From Flavivirga aquatica (lineage in GTDB: Bacteria > Bacteroidota > Bacteroidia > Flavobacteriales > Flavobacteriaceae), in NCBI RefSeq assembly GCF_001747085.1, contig NZ_MDJD01000014.1, positions 1 to 64,000 of the forward strand: a stretch of 64,000 bases of DNA. Reading direction: 5' to 3'. Of this stretch, positions 8,628 to 16,363 are shown one piece after another. The number at the start of each line of letters is the position of its first letter. Position 1 is the stretch's first letter. Position numbers and translations under genes: made by a program. Below the pieces are notes generated by a model that had not been told where the DNA came from, searched no databases, and saw only the letters and a list, made by a program, of their open reading frames with translations.

Positions 8628-8708
8628 AATTTTTAAATTTTTATTTAGTACCTAAATTTAAACTATTTTTATATGCACTGGTTAGCTTCAGAGGCACGAG
8701 GATTAGTT

Positions 8709-8835
8709 CAACACGGTATAAAAATAATTGCTGTTTTAGGCTTAAACAAAGGTAGTTGCTCTTTTGCTACGTCTGATTTTCCTTCGGAAAATCCTCGCTC
8801 ACAAACCCGCAACTATTCTTATACTAACCGTTGTA
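8709..8835. repeat. Hairpin element G (attC-like cassette boundary)
   Basis: The arms are GTATAAAAATAATTGC (8716-8731) and GCAACTATTCTTATAC (8809-8824). They pair perfectly except A-C at arm positions 7 and 12, again G-T wobbles on the minus strand. The borders are CAACACG on the left and AACCGTTGT on the right. The interior carries GATTTTCC-TTC-GGAAAATC in place of the palindrome of A, B and E. Confidence 0.75.
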
Positions 8836-8843
8836 ACACATTT

Positions 8844-8908
8844 TGACCCGTCCTGAATAAAGGCTACATAATTTCAAACATTATGTAGCCTTTATTCAGG
8901 ACGGGTCA
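8844..8908. repeat. 65-bp perfect palindrome (MITE-like pair of IS ends)
   Basis: Two exact 29-bp inverted arms surround the 7-base loop TTCAAAC. Each arm has the outer sequence TGACCCGTCCTGAATAAAGG. The outward TGACCCGTCC end resembles an insertion-sequence terminus, so this may be two IS ends with no interior. No target duplication is obvious. It lies 9 bases after element G and directly before a truncated regulator gene. On transcription it would form a very strong hairpin. Confidence 0.75.
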
Positions 8909-8913
8909 GAATT

Positions 8914-9006
8914 GAGAATAACGCAAGTGATATTCGACTTTCGACTTTGATGAGAATAATCAGAGAAAGATTAGGCGGAAGTCTGAAATTATCGATGGAT
9001 ATTTAA
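8914..9006 (+). pseudogene. C-terminal remnant of an XRE/HigA-like regulator
   Basis: A 30-residue frame reads NASDIRLSTLMRIIRERLGG then SLKLSMDI before TAA at 9004-9006. This looks like the tail of a helix-turn-helix antitoxin-type regulator, in which a last helix is followed by a beta strand. The rest of the gene is missing; the 65-bp palindrome sits where it would continue. Because it is short, the family call is tentative. Confidence 0.4.
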
Positions 9007-9191
9007 GACACTATCCTGTAAAATGTGTAAATAAAATTTATCGAGGGTTTGGCTTTTTTTTAAAGTTGAACCCTTTTTTCAAATATAGTTAAAAACTGAT
9101 TTAAAATAATGCCCCAATTATGAATAGGCTAGTAGTTTCTCTGAGGGCTAAAAAAGTGGATTTCATAACCGCTTGATCTTAACCGACGATT

Positions 9192-9335
9192 TTTAAGCAA
9201 TTTAAAAACGGCTCAGAACTTACAAGTTTTTTAGAACAGCTTAACAAGCGTGGTATCGAGAAGATACTTGAAGGCGAGTTAGATGCCCATTTAGATTATG
9301 AAAAGCATCAAAAAAGTAAAGCCAATAATTTACAA
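9192..9335 (+). pseudogene. IS256-type transposase N-terminal remnant
   Basis: The frame reads FKQFKNGSELTSFLEQLNKR, then GIEKILEGELDAHLDYEKHQ and KSKANN. This is the N-terminal signature of mutator/IS256 transposases (EGELDAHLDYEKH). No in-frame ATG is close upstream. At about 9335 the similarity switches abruptly to an IS1182-type C-terminus, so one dead element was replaced by another or they were joined by deletion. Confidence 0.72.
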
Positions 9336-9336
9336 G

Positions 9337-9628
9337 TGGAGTTTTGACTACATCATCACTAAAAAAACAATGTTAAGAGCCAGTGCAAATGTTGGGTTTA
9401 TATTATAGGGTATAATTTGAAAAGAATATGGAATATTATTAAAGAAAATAATACTATAATTTTTGAAAATTAAAAGACTTTTATTGATTTTATGGAGTCA
9501 CTTTTTAAATCTTTACTCTTAATTATTCGATCTAAATCAAAAAAAACAATAACCAAGTAATATCTTACATAAAAAATTGTAATTTAGCACAAATATTTAA
9601 AATAGCAGTAAGTTATTAGGACAGACTG
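9337..9628 (+). mobile_element. IS1182-type element, right-end remnant
   Basis: The first part encodes WSFDYIITKK then RASANVGFI, the C-terminus of an IS1182-type transposase, interrupted by stops. It matches 20844-20935 of the copy further right. About 190 AT-rich bases follow to the terminal repeat TAAGTTATTAGGACAGACT (9610-9628), the inverse of the left end at 2299. The flank GTTGTGTGCA starts 2 bases later and looks like the right core of a hairpin element whose arms are lost. Confidence 0.68.
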
Positions 9629-9732
9629 CTGTTGTGTGCAATTTGAGAAACTCATTACCTAGTATTGGGTATTTTAGATTGTCAGAAATTTTATTACTTA
9701 TAAAAAACTATTAATCAATAATTTTATTAACA

Positions 9733-11253
9733 ATGAAAAAACTAACCATTCTCTTTACACTTTTAATCTTTTTTGGATGTTCAAAGGATGATTCTAATAC
9801 AAACGAAAACCCTAATAATCAATTAGACCCAGAAGTTGCCGAAAATGTTGTCACCATTTTAGACGATAACTCTAACCTCACAAGTTCTGCATCTGAATTA
9901 AACAATGGCATTTATAATATTGATTTCACAAGTGAAGTACCAGAAATAAATATTAACGACATAATTGTTGGAAATGAAAGAGAAGGATTTTTAAGAAAGG
10001 TTGTTTCAGTAAGTTCTAACGGGAATAGTTTGTCTATGCAAACTACACAAGCAACTATAGATGATTTGTTTAATAATGTTTCAATACAATTTAATACAAA
10101 TATTTCGGAAAGTTCAAGAATGTCAAATCCTGTTAGTAAAAGAACACAAGTTAATTATTTGCGACAAGGCATAAGTTTTAATGAAAATGGTTTAGGCTAT
10201 GATTTTTCAAATACTGTTTTGTATGATGATGGAAATGCAACGTTTACCATAACTAATGGTAATGCAATATTTGACCCTAATTTTAGTTTCAATGCAGACT
10301 ACTCATCTCTTGGTGGTTTAGAGTTTTTAGAGTTCAAAGCTCATAATGCTAACCTAAAAATAAACTGCGATTTTAATGTAACTGTGGCTGATAGTTTAAA
10401 CTTACCTGAATTTTCAGAAATATTGGTTGATTACGATAAATACTTAACTTTTCCTGTGGCGGGTGTTCCTGTTGTAGTAGTTATTAATACGCAATTAGTT
10501 GCAGAACTAAATGCTAGCATTGATACCAATGTGACTTGGATTTCTAGTTGGACAAATACATTTGGTGTTACTACAGGAGTTAAATATGAAAACGATAATT
10601 GGACTAGGAATTTTGATTTAACTTCTGATTTAGAAGTTAATTCTATGGATTTTGGAGGACAGGTTAATATTGCACAAAACCTTAGCATAACACCAAGAGT
10701 AAGTTTAAAATTTTATGGTGTTATTGGACCGTATTGCCAACCAGAACTAACAGAAGATTTTAATTTTAATGTTACTTTACCTTCTTTAGATTGGGATGCT
10801 GAATTAAAAGCAGGATTAAATTTAACAACAGGTGTTGATATCACAGTTTTTGGAAATACACTTGCTGACTTTTCATCAACAGACAGTTATGAAGAGTCTA
10901 TTTGGAATGCACCAACTTCATTGACGATTGAATCGGGTAATAATCAAACTGCAAACCAAAGACAACTTCTAGATAAACCTTTAAAAGTAAAGGTTACAGA
11001 TGCTTTAGATAATCCAATGCCCTTTGTACCTGTTTATTTTTCTGTATCAGCAGGTACTGGAAGTTTAAATAAGGAATCAGCTATTACTGATGAAAATGGC
11101 TTTGCTCAAGTTTTCTGGACACTTGGAGATAATACTGATTCTCAATCAGTCGAGTCTACTGTAAAAAAAGCTGATGGAACAAATATTAAAAGCACAGTAA
11201 TATTTAATGCAAATTCGGAAGAAAATCAGACAGCTCTTATAGGAACTTGGTAA
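9733..11253 (+). CDS. Large lipoprotein with Ig-like domain, truncated by a premature stop
   Basis: This 506-residue protein has a lipoprotein signal (MKKLTILFTLLIFFGC, lipidated Cys 16), then an Asn/Asp-rich linker and a long beta-rich domain. At about residues 395-495 is a bacterial Ig/invasin-like domain (KVKVTDALDNPMPFVPVYFS, then TDENGFAQVFWTLGD). The frame ends at LIGTW-TAA, but the same frame continues as coding-like sequence for about 60 more codons. The TAA at 11251-11253 (one base from AAA) therefore probably truncates it. It lies in a cassette whose left core is at 9631 and right border at 11585. A surface or adhesin-like role is guessed from domain type only. Confidence 0.65.
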   Translation: MKKLTILFTLLIFFGCSKDDSNTNENPNNQLDPEVAENVVTILDDNSNLTSSASELNNGIYNIDFTSEVPEININDIIVGNEREGFLRKVVSVSSNGNSLSMQTTQATIDDLFNNVSIQFNTNISESSRMSNPVSKRTQVNYLRQGISFNENGLGYDFSNTVLYDDGNATFTITNGNAIFDPNFSFNADYSSLGGLEFLEFKAHNANLKINCDFNVTVADSLNLPEFSEILVDYDKYLTFPVAGVPVVVVINTQLVAELNASIDTNVTWISSWTNTFGVTTGVKYENDNWTRNFDLTSDLEVNSMDFGGQVNIAQNLSITPRVSLKFYGVIGPYCQPELTEDFNFNVTLPSLDWDAELKAGLNLTTGVDITVFGNTLADFSSTDSYEESIWNAPTSLTIESGNNQTANQRQLLDKPLKVKVTDALDNPMPFVPVYFSVSAGTGSLNKESAITDENGFAQVFWTLGDNTDSQSVESTVKKADGTNIKSTVIFNANSEENQTALIGTW

Positions 11254-11570
11254 ATCATTTATGATTTTAGTGGAAGTCAATTTCCACCTGCAAGTCCATT
11301 AAATGTTACATTTTTTAATGACTTTACTATGAATATTGAGAATTTAGGGTCAATAGATGGTTGTACTGATAATGGCACTTACTCTTTTGATGGCACAAAT
11401 CCTTTCGTTTACATATACTTATCAATGAGATGAGACATTACCTTTAGGGGTAACAAAATGGCAGTTATGGGTTTTACAGGAACAATGAATTCTGAAAATA
11501 ATTTTCTGGTAATTTAGATCTTTTTTACCACCAGAAGATACTATTAATTGTTACCGCTACAATAAGTAAC
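11254..11570 (+). pseudogene. Orphaned C-terminal domain of the preceding lipoprotein
   Basis: Reading on in the same frame after the TAA gives IIYDFSGSQFPPASPLNVTF, then FNDDF-like and DNGTYSFDGTNPFVYIYL, before a TGA near 11433. Coding-like sequence in shifted frames continues to about 11565. Together with LIGTW before the stop, this resembles the small lipocalin-like C-terminal domain common in flavobacterial lipoproteins. It supports recent decay of the gene. Confidence 0.55.
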
Positions 11571-11584
11571 TAAAAACTACACAC

Positions 11585-11600
11585 AACACCGGTAACCGTT
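11585..11600. repeat. Mini-boundary H (AAC, 10 bases, GTT)
   Basis: ACAACACCGGTAACCGTTGC contains the left-type border CAACACC and the right-type border CCGTTGC with only 10 bases between AAC (11585-11587) and GTT (11598-11600). The arms of the larger elements are absent. The second IS-like unit is preceded by the same spacing (15923-15938). Confidence 0.45.
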
Positions 11601-12345
11601 GCACAACCCTCTAAAAAAGCTCACTAAAACTTATATTTACTTGATTTTAAAAACTTTTATTTTTTGTGAATTTATAATTCCACCTATAATTAAGAGTTAT
11701 TAAAATCAAGTATATGAGGTCTCATTTGGAATTTAGACTACTTTGAATGGCATTGAGAACTCCTGCAACACTTTTAGGACTGCTTTTTATAAATTTTAAG
11801 TATTTCTTTAAATTATAAAGCTGCATGCACTTATTGGCTTGTTTTAAACCCAAGGTATTCACTTTTCTCATCCCTAAAAATTGAGTGAGTGTACCAAAAA
11901 AACAGGCTCTACAGTACTTTGTCGCTTAGCTTTCATGTAACTTCCTTTTTTGCTGTTTACTCTAGCTATATTACGCTCGTACTTAGGACGATAATAGATG
12001 ATATTAAACTTCTTCTCTTGTGCAGATTTCCCTAAACACTTACTACGTATTGGACAAGCCATACAAACCTTTTTTAAAGCCCGGTATTCCTTCTTTTTTG
12101 TATTGTTCTTCTTCTCATAAAATACCTTGGTAAAAGGGATTACTTTTCCCTGTGGGCAAATATAACAATCTTCACCACTCAATCCCAATGTTACCGACTC
12201 TCCATATTAAGTATCTAAGCAATAGCTAACACTGACAATTATAAGCCTTTTAGTTTACTATATTTTGGGTATTTTTAAAACGCATTTTCTTTGTTCCATT
12301 CGATGGATGAGAAAATTTCTTAGATTTGAATAAAGAAACTAAACA
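11598..12345 (-). mobile_element. IS1182-like (second type) insertion sequence remnant, copy 1
   Basis: The minus strand holds a decayed transposase. The frame 12188-11874 reads YICPQGKVIPFTKVFYEKK, then VCMACPIRSKCLGKSAQEKK, KYERNIARVNSKKGSYMKAK and RQSTVEPVF, the C-terminal zinc-finger and catalytic region of IS1182-type transposases. After VEPVF a frameshift occurs. The adjacent frame continues with GTLTQFLGMRKVNTLGLKQA to about 11745. The N-terminal half is missing. Flanking DNA on both sides is shared with a deleted copy at 15936-16237. Confidence 0.75.
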
Positions 12346-12403
12346 TAACACGCAGTATAAATAATAACTCTTATGGGTTTCACTATTTACTGCTATCGTT
12401 AGC
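12346..12403. repeat. Short hairpin element I (attC-like)
   Basis: AACACGCAGTATAAATAATA on the left faces CACTATTTACTGC on the right, ending in TATCGTTAGC. The arm pairs with a two-base bulge on the left and again shows the A-versus-C asymmetry. The left half is nearly identical to element J. Confidence 0.55.
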
Positions 12404-12421
12404 AAACATTAAATACAACTG

Positions 12422-13214
12422 ATGAAACACCTAATTATAATATTTTTTTACATATAGCGTTTGTTTTTCACAAATAGAAAAAACCTACGAATCTCTTGAG
12501 GAAGCTTTAAAAACACCAAATAAAGTGTCTCTATTAAGGTTAAAAGGAATTGATAATCTTTCTGAAAAAATAAGTGAATTCAAAAATTTACGTAAGCTAG
12601 ATTTAAATTTCAATAGCCTGACAGAACCTCCAAGATCAATTGGAAAATTAGACAATTTGACTTCAATACATCTAGCTTATAATAAATTAAAAATATTACC
12701 AGACTCTTTTGGAAATCTTAAAAACTTAAAGCTTCTTGTCATAAACGATAATAAATTAATAAAACTTCCAGATTCATTCGGGAATCTTAATGAATTAGAA
12801 TCTTTACCGGAATCCATCGGAAATCTCAAAAACTTAACTCTTTTTTCTCTAACTAATAATAAGCTTATACAAATCCCTGAGACAATAGGATGACTTGATC
12901 GTTTGGAAAAGCTTCTTTTATTTAATAATCAACTAACCGAATTACCCTATTCTATAGGGAATCTAAAAAAATTAAAAGAGTTACATATAGGCAGAAATTC
13001 AATAGAAAGCCTTCCAGAGTCAATTGGAAAGTTAGAAAATTTAACCGATTTGAATATATATGACAATCCGCAACTAACTGAACTACCTAAATCTATAGTC
13101 AATCTAAAAAACTTAAAATATATCCATATTAATCGTAATCAATTAAAAAAATCCCAAATTGAGATTTTATTATCTAAACTACCAAATTGTGAAATCCTGT
13201 ATTATGGAGAATAA
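12422..13214 (+). pseudogene. Leucine-rich-repeat protein, broken
   Basis: An ATG at 12422 starts a signal-peptide-like segment (MKHLIIIFF) that is out of frame by one base after a run of seven T. The main frame then reads SQIEKTYESLEEALKTPN and about ten ~23-residue leucine-rich repeats with consensus LPxSIGNLKNLxxLxLxxNxL. An in-frame TGA at 12891-12893 (after PETIG) splits it into two open parts, 12525-12893 and 12903-13214. One repeat is also internally shortened near SFGNLNELESLPESIG. The intact ancestor was probably an exported LRR protein for protein-protein contact. It is the cargo between element I and element K. Confidence 0.82.
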
Positions 13215-13948
13215 TGATTTGCTAATCCAAGTAGACGGGAGTTTCCCTTGCCTTTTGGAATACTTACTCCTAAGATTGGTGATAGTATGTAGCTATGGTC
13301 ATGGATTCATTCCTGAGAGTATGGTCACTCGGTGTTCTCTGATATAATCACAGAGTTCCGTGGTTTTCATACCATCGATACCACTTGATCCTTTATTTTT
13401 AAGCACATCTCGTGCTGCTTTATCTAGGCTTCCTGAGGCTAATACTTTTGCAATCATAGGTATTAATAATTTGTAATCTCCTGTTGGTTTAAGAAAAGGC
13501 TTGCTTTGCATCCTAGTCGAATTCCAACCTAATTTAATGTTCGGTCCTTCCCTACTCGTGAGACCTCTATGCTTTTCAAAGCTCATTTCCCATAGGTAAT
13601 ATGACTTCTGCTGACTTCTCTACATAACCAACTCGTGGTTGTAAAGATCTCCCCAGGTAATGGCATCTTCTTTCTCTCAATAACTACCTATCTACATATT
13701 TACCTTTTTTCTTTCTCGTGGGGAGTTACAATGATGTGCTTGCTTACCCAAGTAAATATGCCTCTGTATACGGTTTCTGTTCGTCAGTACCGAGTTTTGT
13801 AGTCTCGCTTCCTTCAAATGTAACCTCACGGTTACCACCCTTGCGACTTACTAATGCTTCAAGACTTTACTCCTGCGTATAAGTGACTTGCACCCTATAG
13901 ATTAATTTTTTACCTTTTAGTAAAAAAGATGTCCCATGCTGGACACAC
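13215..13948 (-). mobile_element. Group II intron remnant, different type, with reverse transcriptase N-terminus
   Basis: On the minus strand the intron starts GTGTGTCCAGCATGGGACATC-like at about 13948, followed by ~360 bases of domain I sequence. A reverse transcriptase frame follows (13586-13312; NKGSSGIDGMKTTELCDYI). After a frameshift, VSIPKGKGNSRLLGL is readable to about 13222, where the remnant stops next to the stop codon of the LRR gene. The catalytic half and 3' end are gone. Its 5' end abuts element K, so gene, antisense intron and hairpin are in the same order as at 3046-6072. Confidence 0.78.
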
Positions 13949-13950
13949 AC

Positions 13951-14138
13951 AAGGAGTAAAAAACATAGGGCATCTCTGCAAACTCGAAAGGTCAATGAAT
14001 AATACTAAGTCCACCAAATATAAAATTTGGCGTTTAAGACAAAAAAGATAAAAGTAAAATATTATATTTGGCTAAGTACCATTACGAAACGAAAGTGGTT
14101 TTTAACTATCCTACGCTTCTTACACTAGGCATTGTAAA
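13951..14138. repeat. Hairpin element K (attC-like cassette boundary)
   Basis: The left arm GAGTAAAAAACATAGG (13954-13969) faces CCTACGCTTCTTACAC (14110-14125). Mismatches are A-C at arm positions 7, 10 and 12 and one A-A. The right border is AGGCATTGTAAAC. The interior (CACCAAATATAAAATTTGG then ATTATATTTGGC) is of the C/D type. A group II intron abuts the left side. Confidence 0.65.
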
Positions 14139-14242
14139 CAATTACTCCGAAATCAAATTCTATTCAAAAGATATGATTAAACAAAATTATTAGTAAAGGT
14201 GTAATAATTTTTAAATTCAACCACTAACCTTAAAAATGTTTT

Positions 14243-14737
14243 TTGAGCAACGATTTTTACACATCATCAATTTTACCTTATTCTGGAATAATTATAAAAA
14301 TTTGCAGAGCTTACACTGATTCTCAAGAAGATTTTGAGGATTATTATCAGGAAGTCTGTCTGCAAATATGGAGAAGCAAAGATAAGTTTCGTGGCGATTC
14401 TAAATGGTCAACTTGGGTTTATAGATTATCGTTAAATATCTGTTTAACTCTAATGAAGAAAAAGAGAAAAACGCATCAATATTATAGTACTGATAATATT
14501 GTACAAAATGAATTTACTGACGACAAAACTATATTTTCAGACGAAAATTTAAATTTATTGTATGAGGCTATAAAACAACTATCTGAAGTTGACAGAGCTG
14601 TTATTTTACTCTATTTAGAAGAAAAACCAAATAAGATAATAGCGGAAATAATCGGAACTACACCTAATAATATTGGTGTAAGAATTAGCAGGATTAAAGA
14701 ACGATTAAAAAAAATATTAAATGAAAAAATCAATTGA
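14243..14737 (+). CDS. ECF-type RNA polymerase sigma factor
   Basis: This 164-residue protein has both conserved regions of group IV sigma factors. Region 2 is at about 20-80 (DFEDYYQEVCLQIWRSKDKF then WSTWVYRLSLNICLTLMKKK). Region 4 is at about 108-160 (LLYEAIKQLSEVDRAVILLY then helix-turn-helix IIAEIIGTTPNNIGVRISRI). It would direct RNA polymerase to a dedicated promoter set. The start is a TTG at 14243. An ATG at 14236 is out of frame, so the ancestral ATG may have mutated. It overlaps the next gene by 17 bases, so the three genes to 15895 form one operon carried as a cassette between element K and mini-boundary H2. Confidence 0.88.
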   Translation: MSNDFYTSSILPYSGIIIKICRAYTDSQEDFEDYYQEVCLQIWRSKDKFRGDSKWSTWVYRLSLNICLTLMKKKRKTHQYYSTDNIVQNEFTDDKTIFSDENLNLLYEAIKQLSEVDRAVILLYLEEKPNKIIAEIIGTTPNNIGVRISRIKERLKKILNEKIN

Positions 14738-15362
14738 ATCCATCTGGAAAAATGGCTTTTTAGACAAAGAAACTATACTATTACCAAAACTAAATAATCT
14801 CTCCAGCCAAAAATCTATTCATATTATAGACAAATTTAAAAGACGATTTAAAATTAACATAAATGCACTTATTGTATTTTCATTTATCATACTTGTAATT
14901 TCATTCATAGTTAAAATTCAAATTATGGGTATACTTATATTTATTCTTTTAAATATCGTTGCAATTATTAACAAAAAACTTCTTAAGAGCTTAAAAAAAA
15001 TTGATAAGAACGTAAGTAGCTATTGGTACCTAAAATCTTTTGATACATGGATGCAAGCACAAATTGCTTTTAACATGAAAATGTCTCGATATATTTATCC
15101 TTATGTTACTATTGCTTTGAGTTCTGGATTTTGGTACTCTAGCTCTTTCCAAAAAGCTTTAGATGACTTATTTGGAGGTTATAACCCTTACATCATATAT
15201 GGAATACCTATTTATTGGGTAATTGTAACACTATGTATTGTAATATTATCAACCATTTTTGGTGCTAGAATTTATAAATGGGATTTGAATTTAGTTTACG
15301 GGAGTACATTAAAAAAATTAGATGAATTAATTAAGGATATGGAAACTTTAAGAACTCAATAA
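14721..15362 (+). CDS. Membrane protein, probable partner/anti-sigma of the ECF factor
   Basis: This 213-residue protein has a charged cytoplasmic N-terminus (~45 residues) and four predicted membrane segments: about 48-65 and 68-83 (ALIVFSFIILVISFIV; MGILIFILLNIVAI), then about 127-145 and 160-182. It is translationally coupled to the sigma factor by a 17-base overlap. That placement and the cytoplasmic N-terminus suggest it regulates the sigma factor, though no classical anti-sigma zinc motif (HXXXCXXC) is seen. The function is inferred from position only. Confidence 0.65.
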   Translation: MKKSIESIWKNGFLDKETILLPKLNNLSSQKSIHIIDKFKRRFKININALIVFSFIILVISFIVKIQIMGILIFILLNIVAIINKKLLKSLKKIDKNVSSYWYLKSFDTWMQAQIAFNMKMSRYIYPYVTIALSSGFWYSSSFQKALDDLFGGYNPYIIYGIPIYWVIVTLCIVILSTIFGARIYKWDLNLVYGSTLKKLDELIKDMETLRTQ

Positions 15363-15388
15363 ATAAAAAAGTGTAATATTATTTCATT

Positions 15389-15895
15389 TTGAACACTAAT
15401 CAAAAAAAAGATAAAATCATGAGCATTAAAGAAACTATAGAATTTTTTAAAAATTTATTAAAAGAGACAAGTACTAAAAATGAAATAAAGGTCTATCAAA
15501 GCTTTATTTCAATTCTACTTGATTTGGGAAATAAAGACTTAACAGAAGGACAAATATCAAGGATAGAGGAAAAAATTAAAACTATGAATCTGAAATCGAG
15601 TCCAAAAAATAAGAGAAAGTATTTTAACAAAAAACTTACCGTTTTTAAACAATTCCTAAAAGATGAGTTTTCATTAATTATAAAAGGCTATTATACTTCA
15701 TTAGGAGTAAGTCTTGGTATGGTACTGGGAATGTGTTTTGGAGTAATAATTGGTGTCATTACTGGTGCATTTGGAAATTCAGTAAGATTAGCTTTATGGT
15801 CCGCATTAGGTATGATAATCGGCCTAACGATAGGATTAATAATTGGTCGTAACAAGGACATAGCATCCGAAAAACTAAATAGAATATTAAAATAG
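15389..15895 (+). CDS. Small membrane protein with glycine-zipper repeats
   Basis: This protein has 168 residues from TTG 15389, or 158 from the ATG at 15419 (MSIKETIEFFKNLL), which is the more ordinary start. The first ~100 residues are basic, helical and coiled-coil-like. The C-terminal ~60 residues form two glycine-zipper membrane segments (GVSLGMVLGMCFGVIIGVIT; ALGMIIGLTIGLIIG). It is the third gene of the sigma operon, 26 bases after its neighbour (or 56 from the ATG). I do not recognise a functional family; an envelope-stress target or regulator is possible. Confidence 0.65.
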   Translation: MNTNQKKDKIMSIKETIEFFKNLLKETSTKNEIKVYQSFISILLDLGNKDLTEGQISRIEEKIKTMNLKSSPKNKRKYFNKKLTVFKQFLKDEFSLIIKGYYTSLGVSLGMVLGMCFGVIIGVITGAFGNSVRLALWSALGMIIGLTIGLIIGRNKDIASEKLNRILK

Positions 15896-15922
15896 AAACA
15901 AATTAATAAAATAACTATTTGC

Positions 15923-15938
15923 AACATTAATAATCGTT
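15923..15938. repeat. Mini-boundary H2 (AAC, 10 bases, GTT)
   Basis: TTTGCAAC and GTTGCAAA are perfect 8-base inverted arms around ten bases ATTAATAATC. The AAC-to-GTT spacing is identical to mini-boundary H at 11585-11600. Both are immediately left of an IS-like unit whose shared sequence begins at this GTT. Confidence 0.5.
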
Positions 15939-16237
15939 GCAAAATCCTCTAAAAAACTCATAAAAACTGGTGTTTACGTGATTTTAAAGGCTTTTTTTTG
16001 TGAATTTATAACTACACCTATAATTAAGAGTTATTAAAATCAAGTATATGGGGTCTCATTTGGAGATTTATACTACTTTGGATGGCATTTAGAACTCCTA
16101 CTACACTTTTAGGGTTGTTCTTTATAAATTATAAGCCTTTTGGTATACTATATTTTGGGTGTTTTTTAAAACACCGTTTCTTTGTTCCATTGGATGGATG
16201 AGAAAATTTCTTAGATTTGAACAAAGAAACTAAACAT
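15936..16237. mobile_element. Internally deleted copy of the IS unit at 11598-12345
   Basis: Bases 15936-16128 match 11598-11797, and 16128-16237 match about 12240-12347, so the transposase coding part is missing and only the two ends remain. Shared landmarks are CCTCTAAAAAA, GTGAATTTATAA, AGAGTTATTAAAATCAAGTA and GATGGATGAGAAAATTTCTT. It may be a non-autonomous derivative or a cassette duplicate that lost its interior. Confidence 0.7.
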
Positions 16238-16294
16238 AATACGCACTATAAATAATATCTCCCTAAGGTAAGATACTATTTACATAACTATTGC
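16238..16294. repeat. Short hairpin element J (attC-like)
   Basis: The left part ACGCACTATAAATAATATCT pairs with AGATACTATTTA on the right, with one A-C pair where others have it. The left half is nearly identical to element I. The right border is degenerate (ATAACTATTGC) without a clear CGTT. Confidence 0.45.
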
Positions 16295-16363
16295 TCTCTG
16301 TAAGAGAAAAAAGAATAAAGTCAAAAAATCTAGCTTCTAAATACACTTAATTTAAAACTAAAA

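Noticed and set aside
10431-10688. Open frame on the minus strand within the Ig-like lipoprotein gene, and similar antisense frames elsewhere
   Set aside because: They lie opposite well-supported genes and show no family features.
13159-13347. Open frame of 62 codons across the LRR gene end and the intron remnant
   Set aside because: It joins two unrelated sequences in a frame used by neither.
265-14138. Repeated sequences in the first 14 kb considered as a CRISPR array
   Set aside because: The repeats are long, imperfect hairpins separated by whole genes of variable length. There are no uniform 30-40-base spacers and no cas genes.
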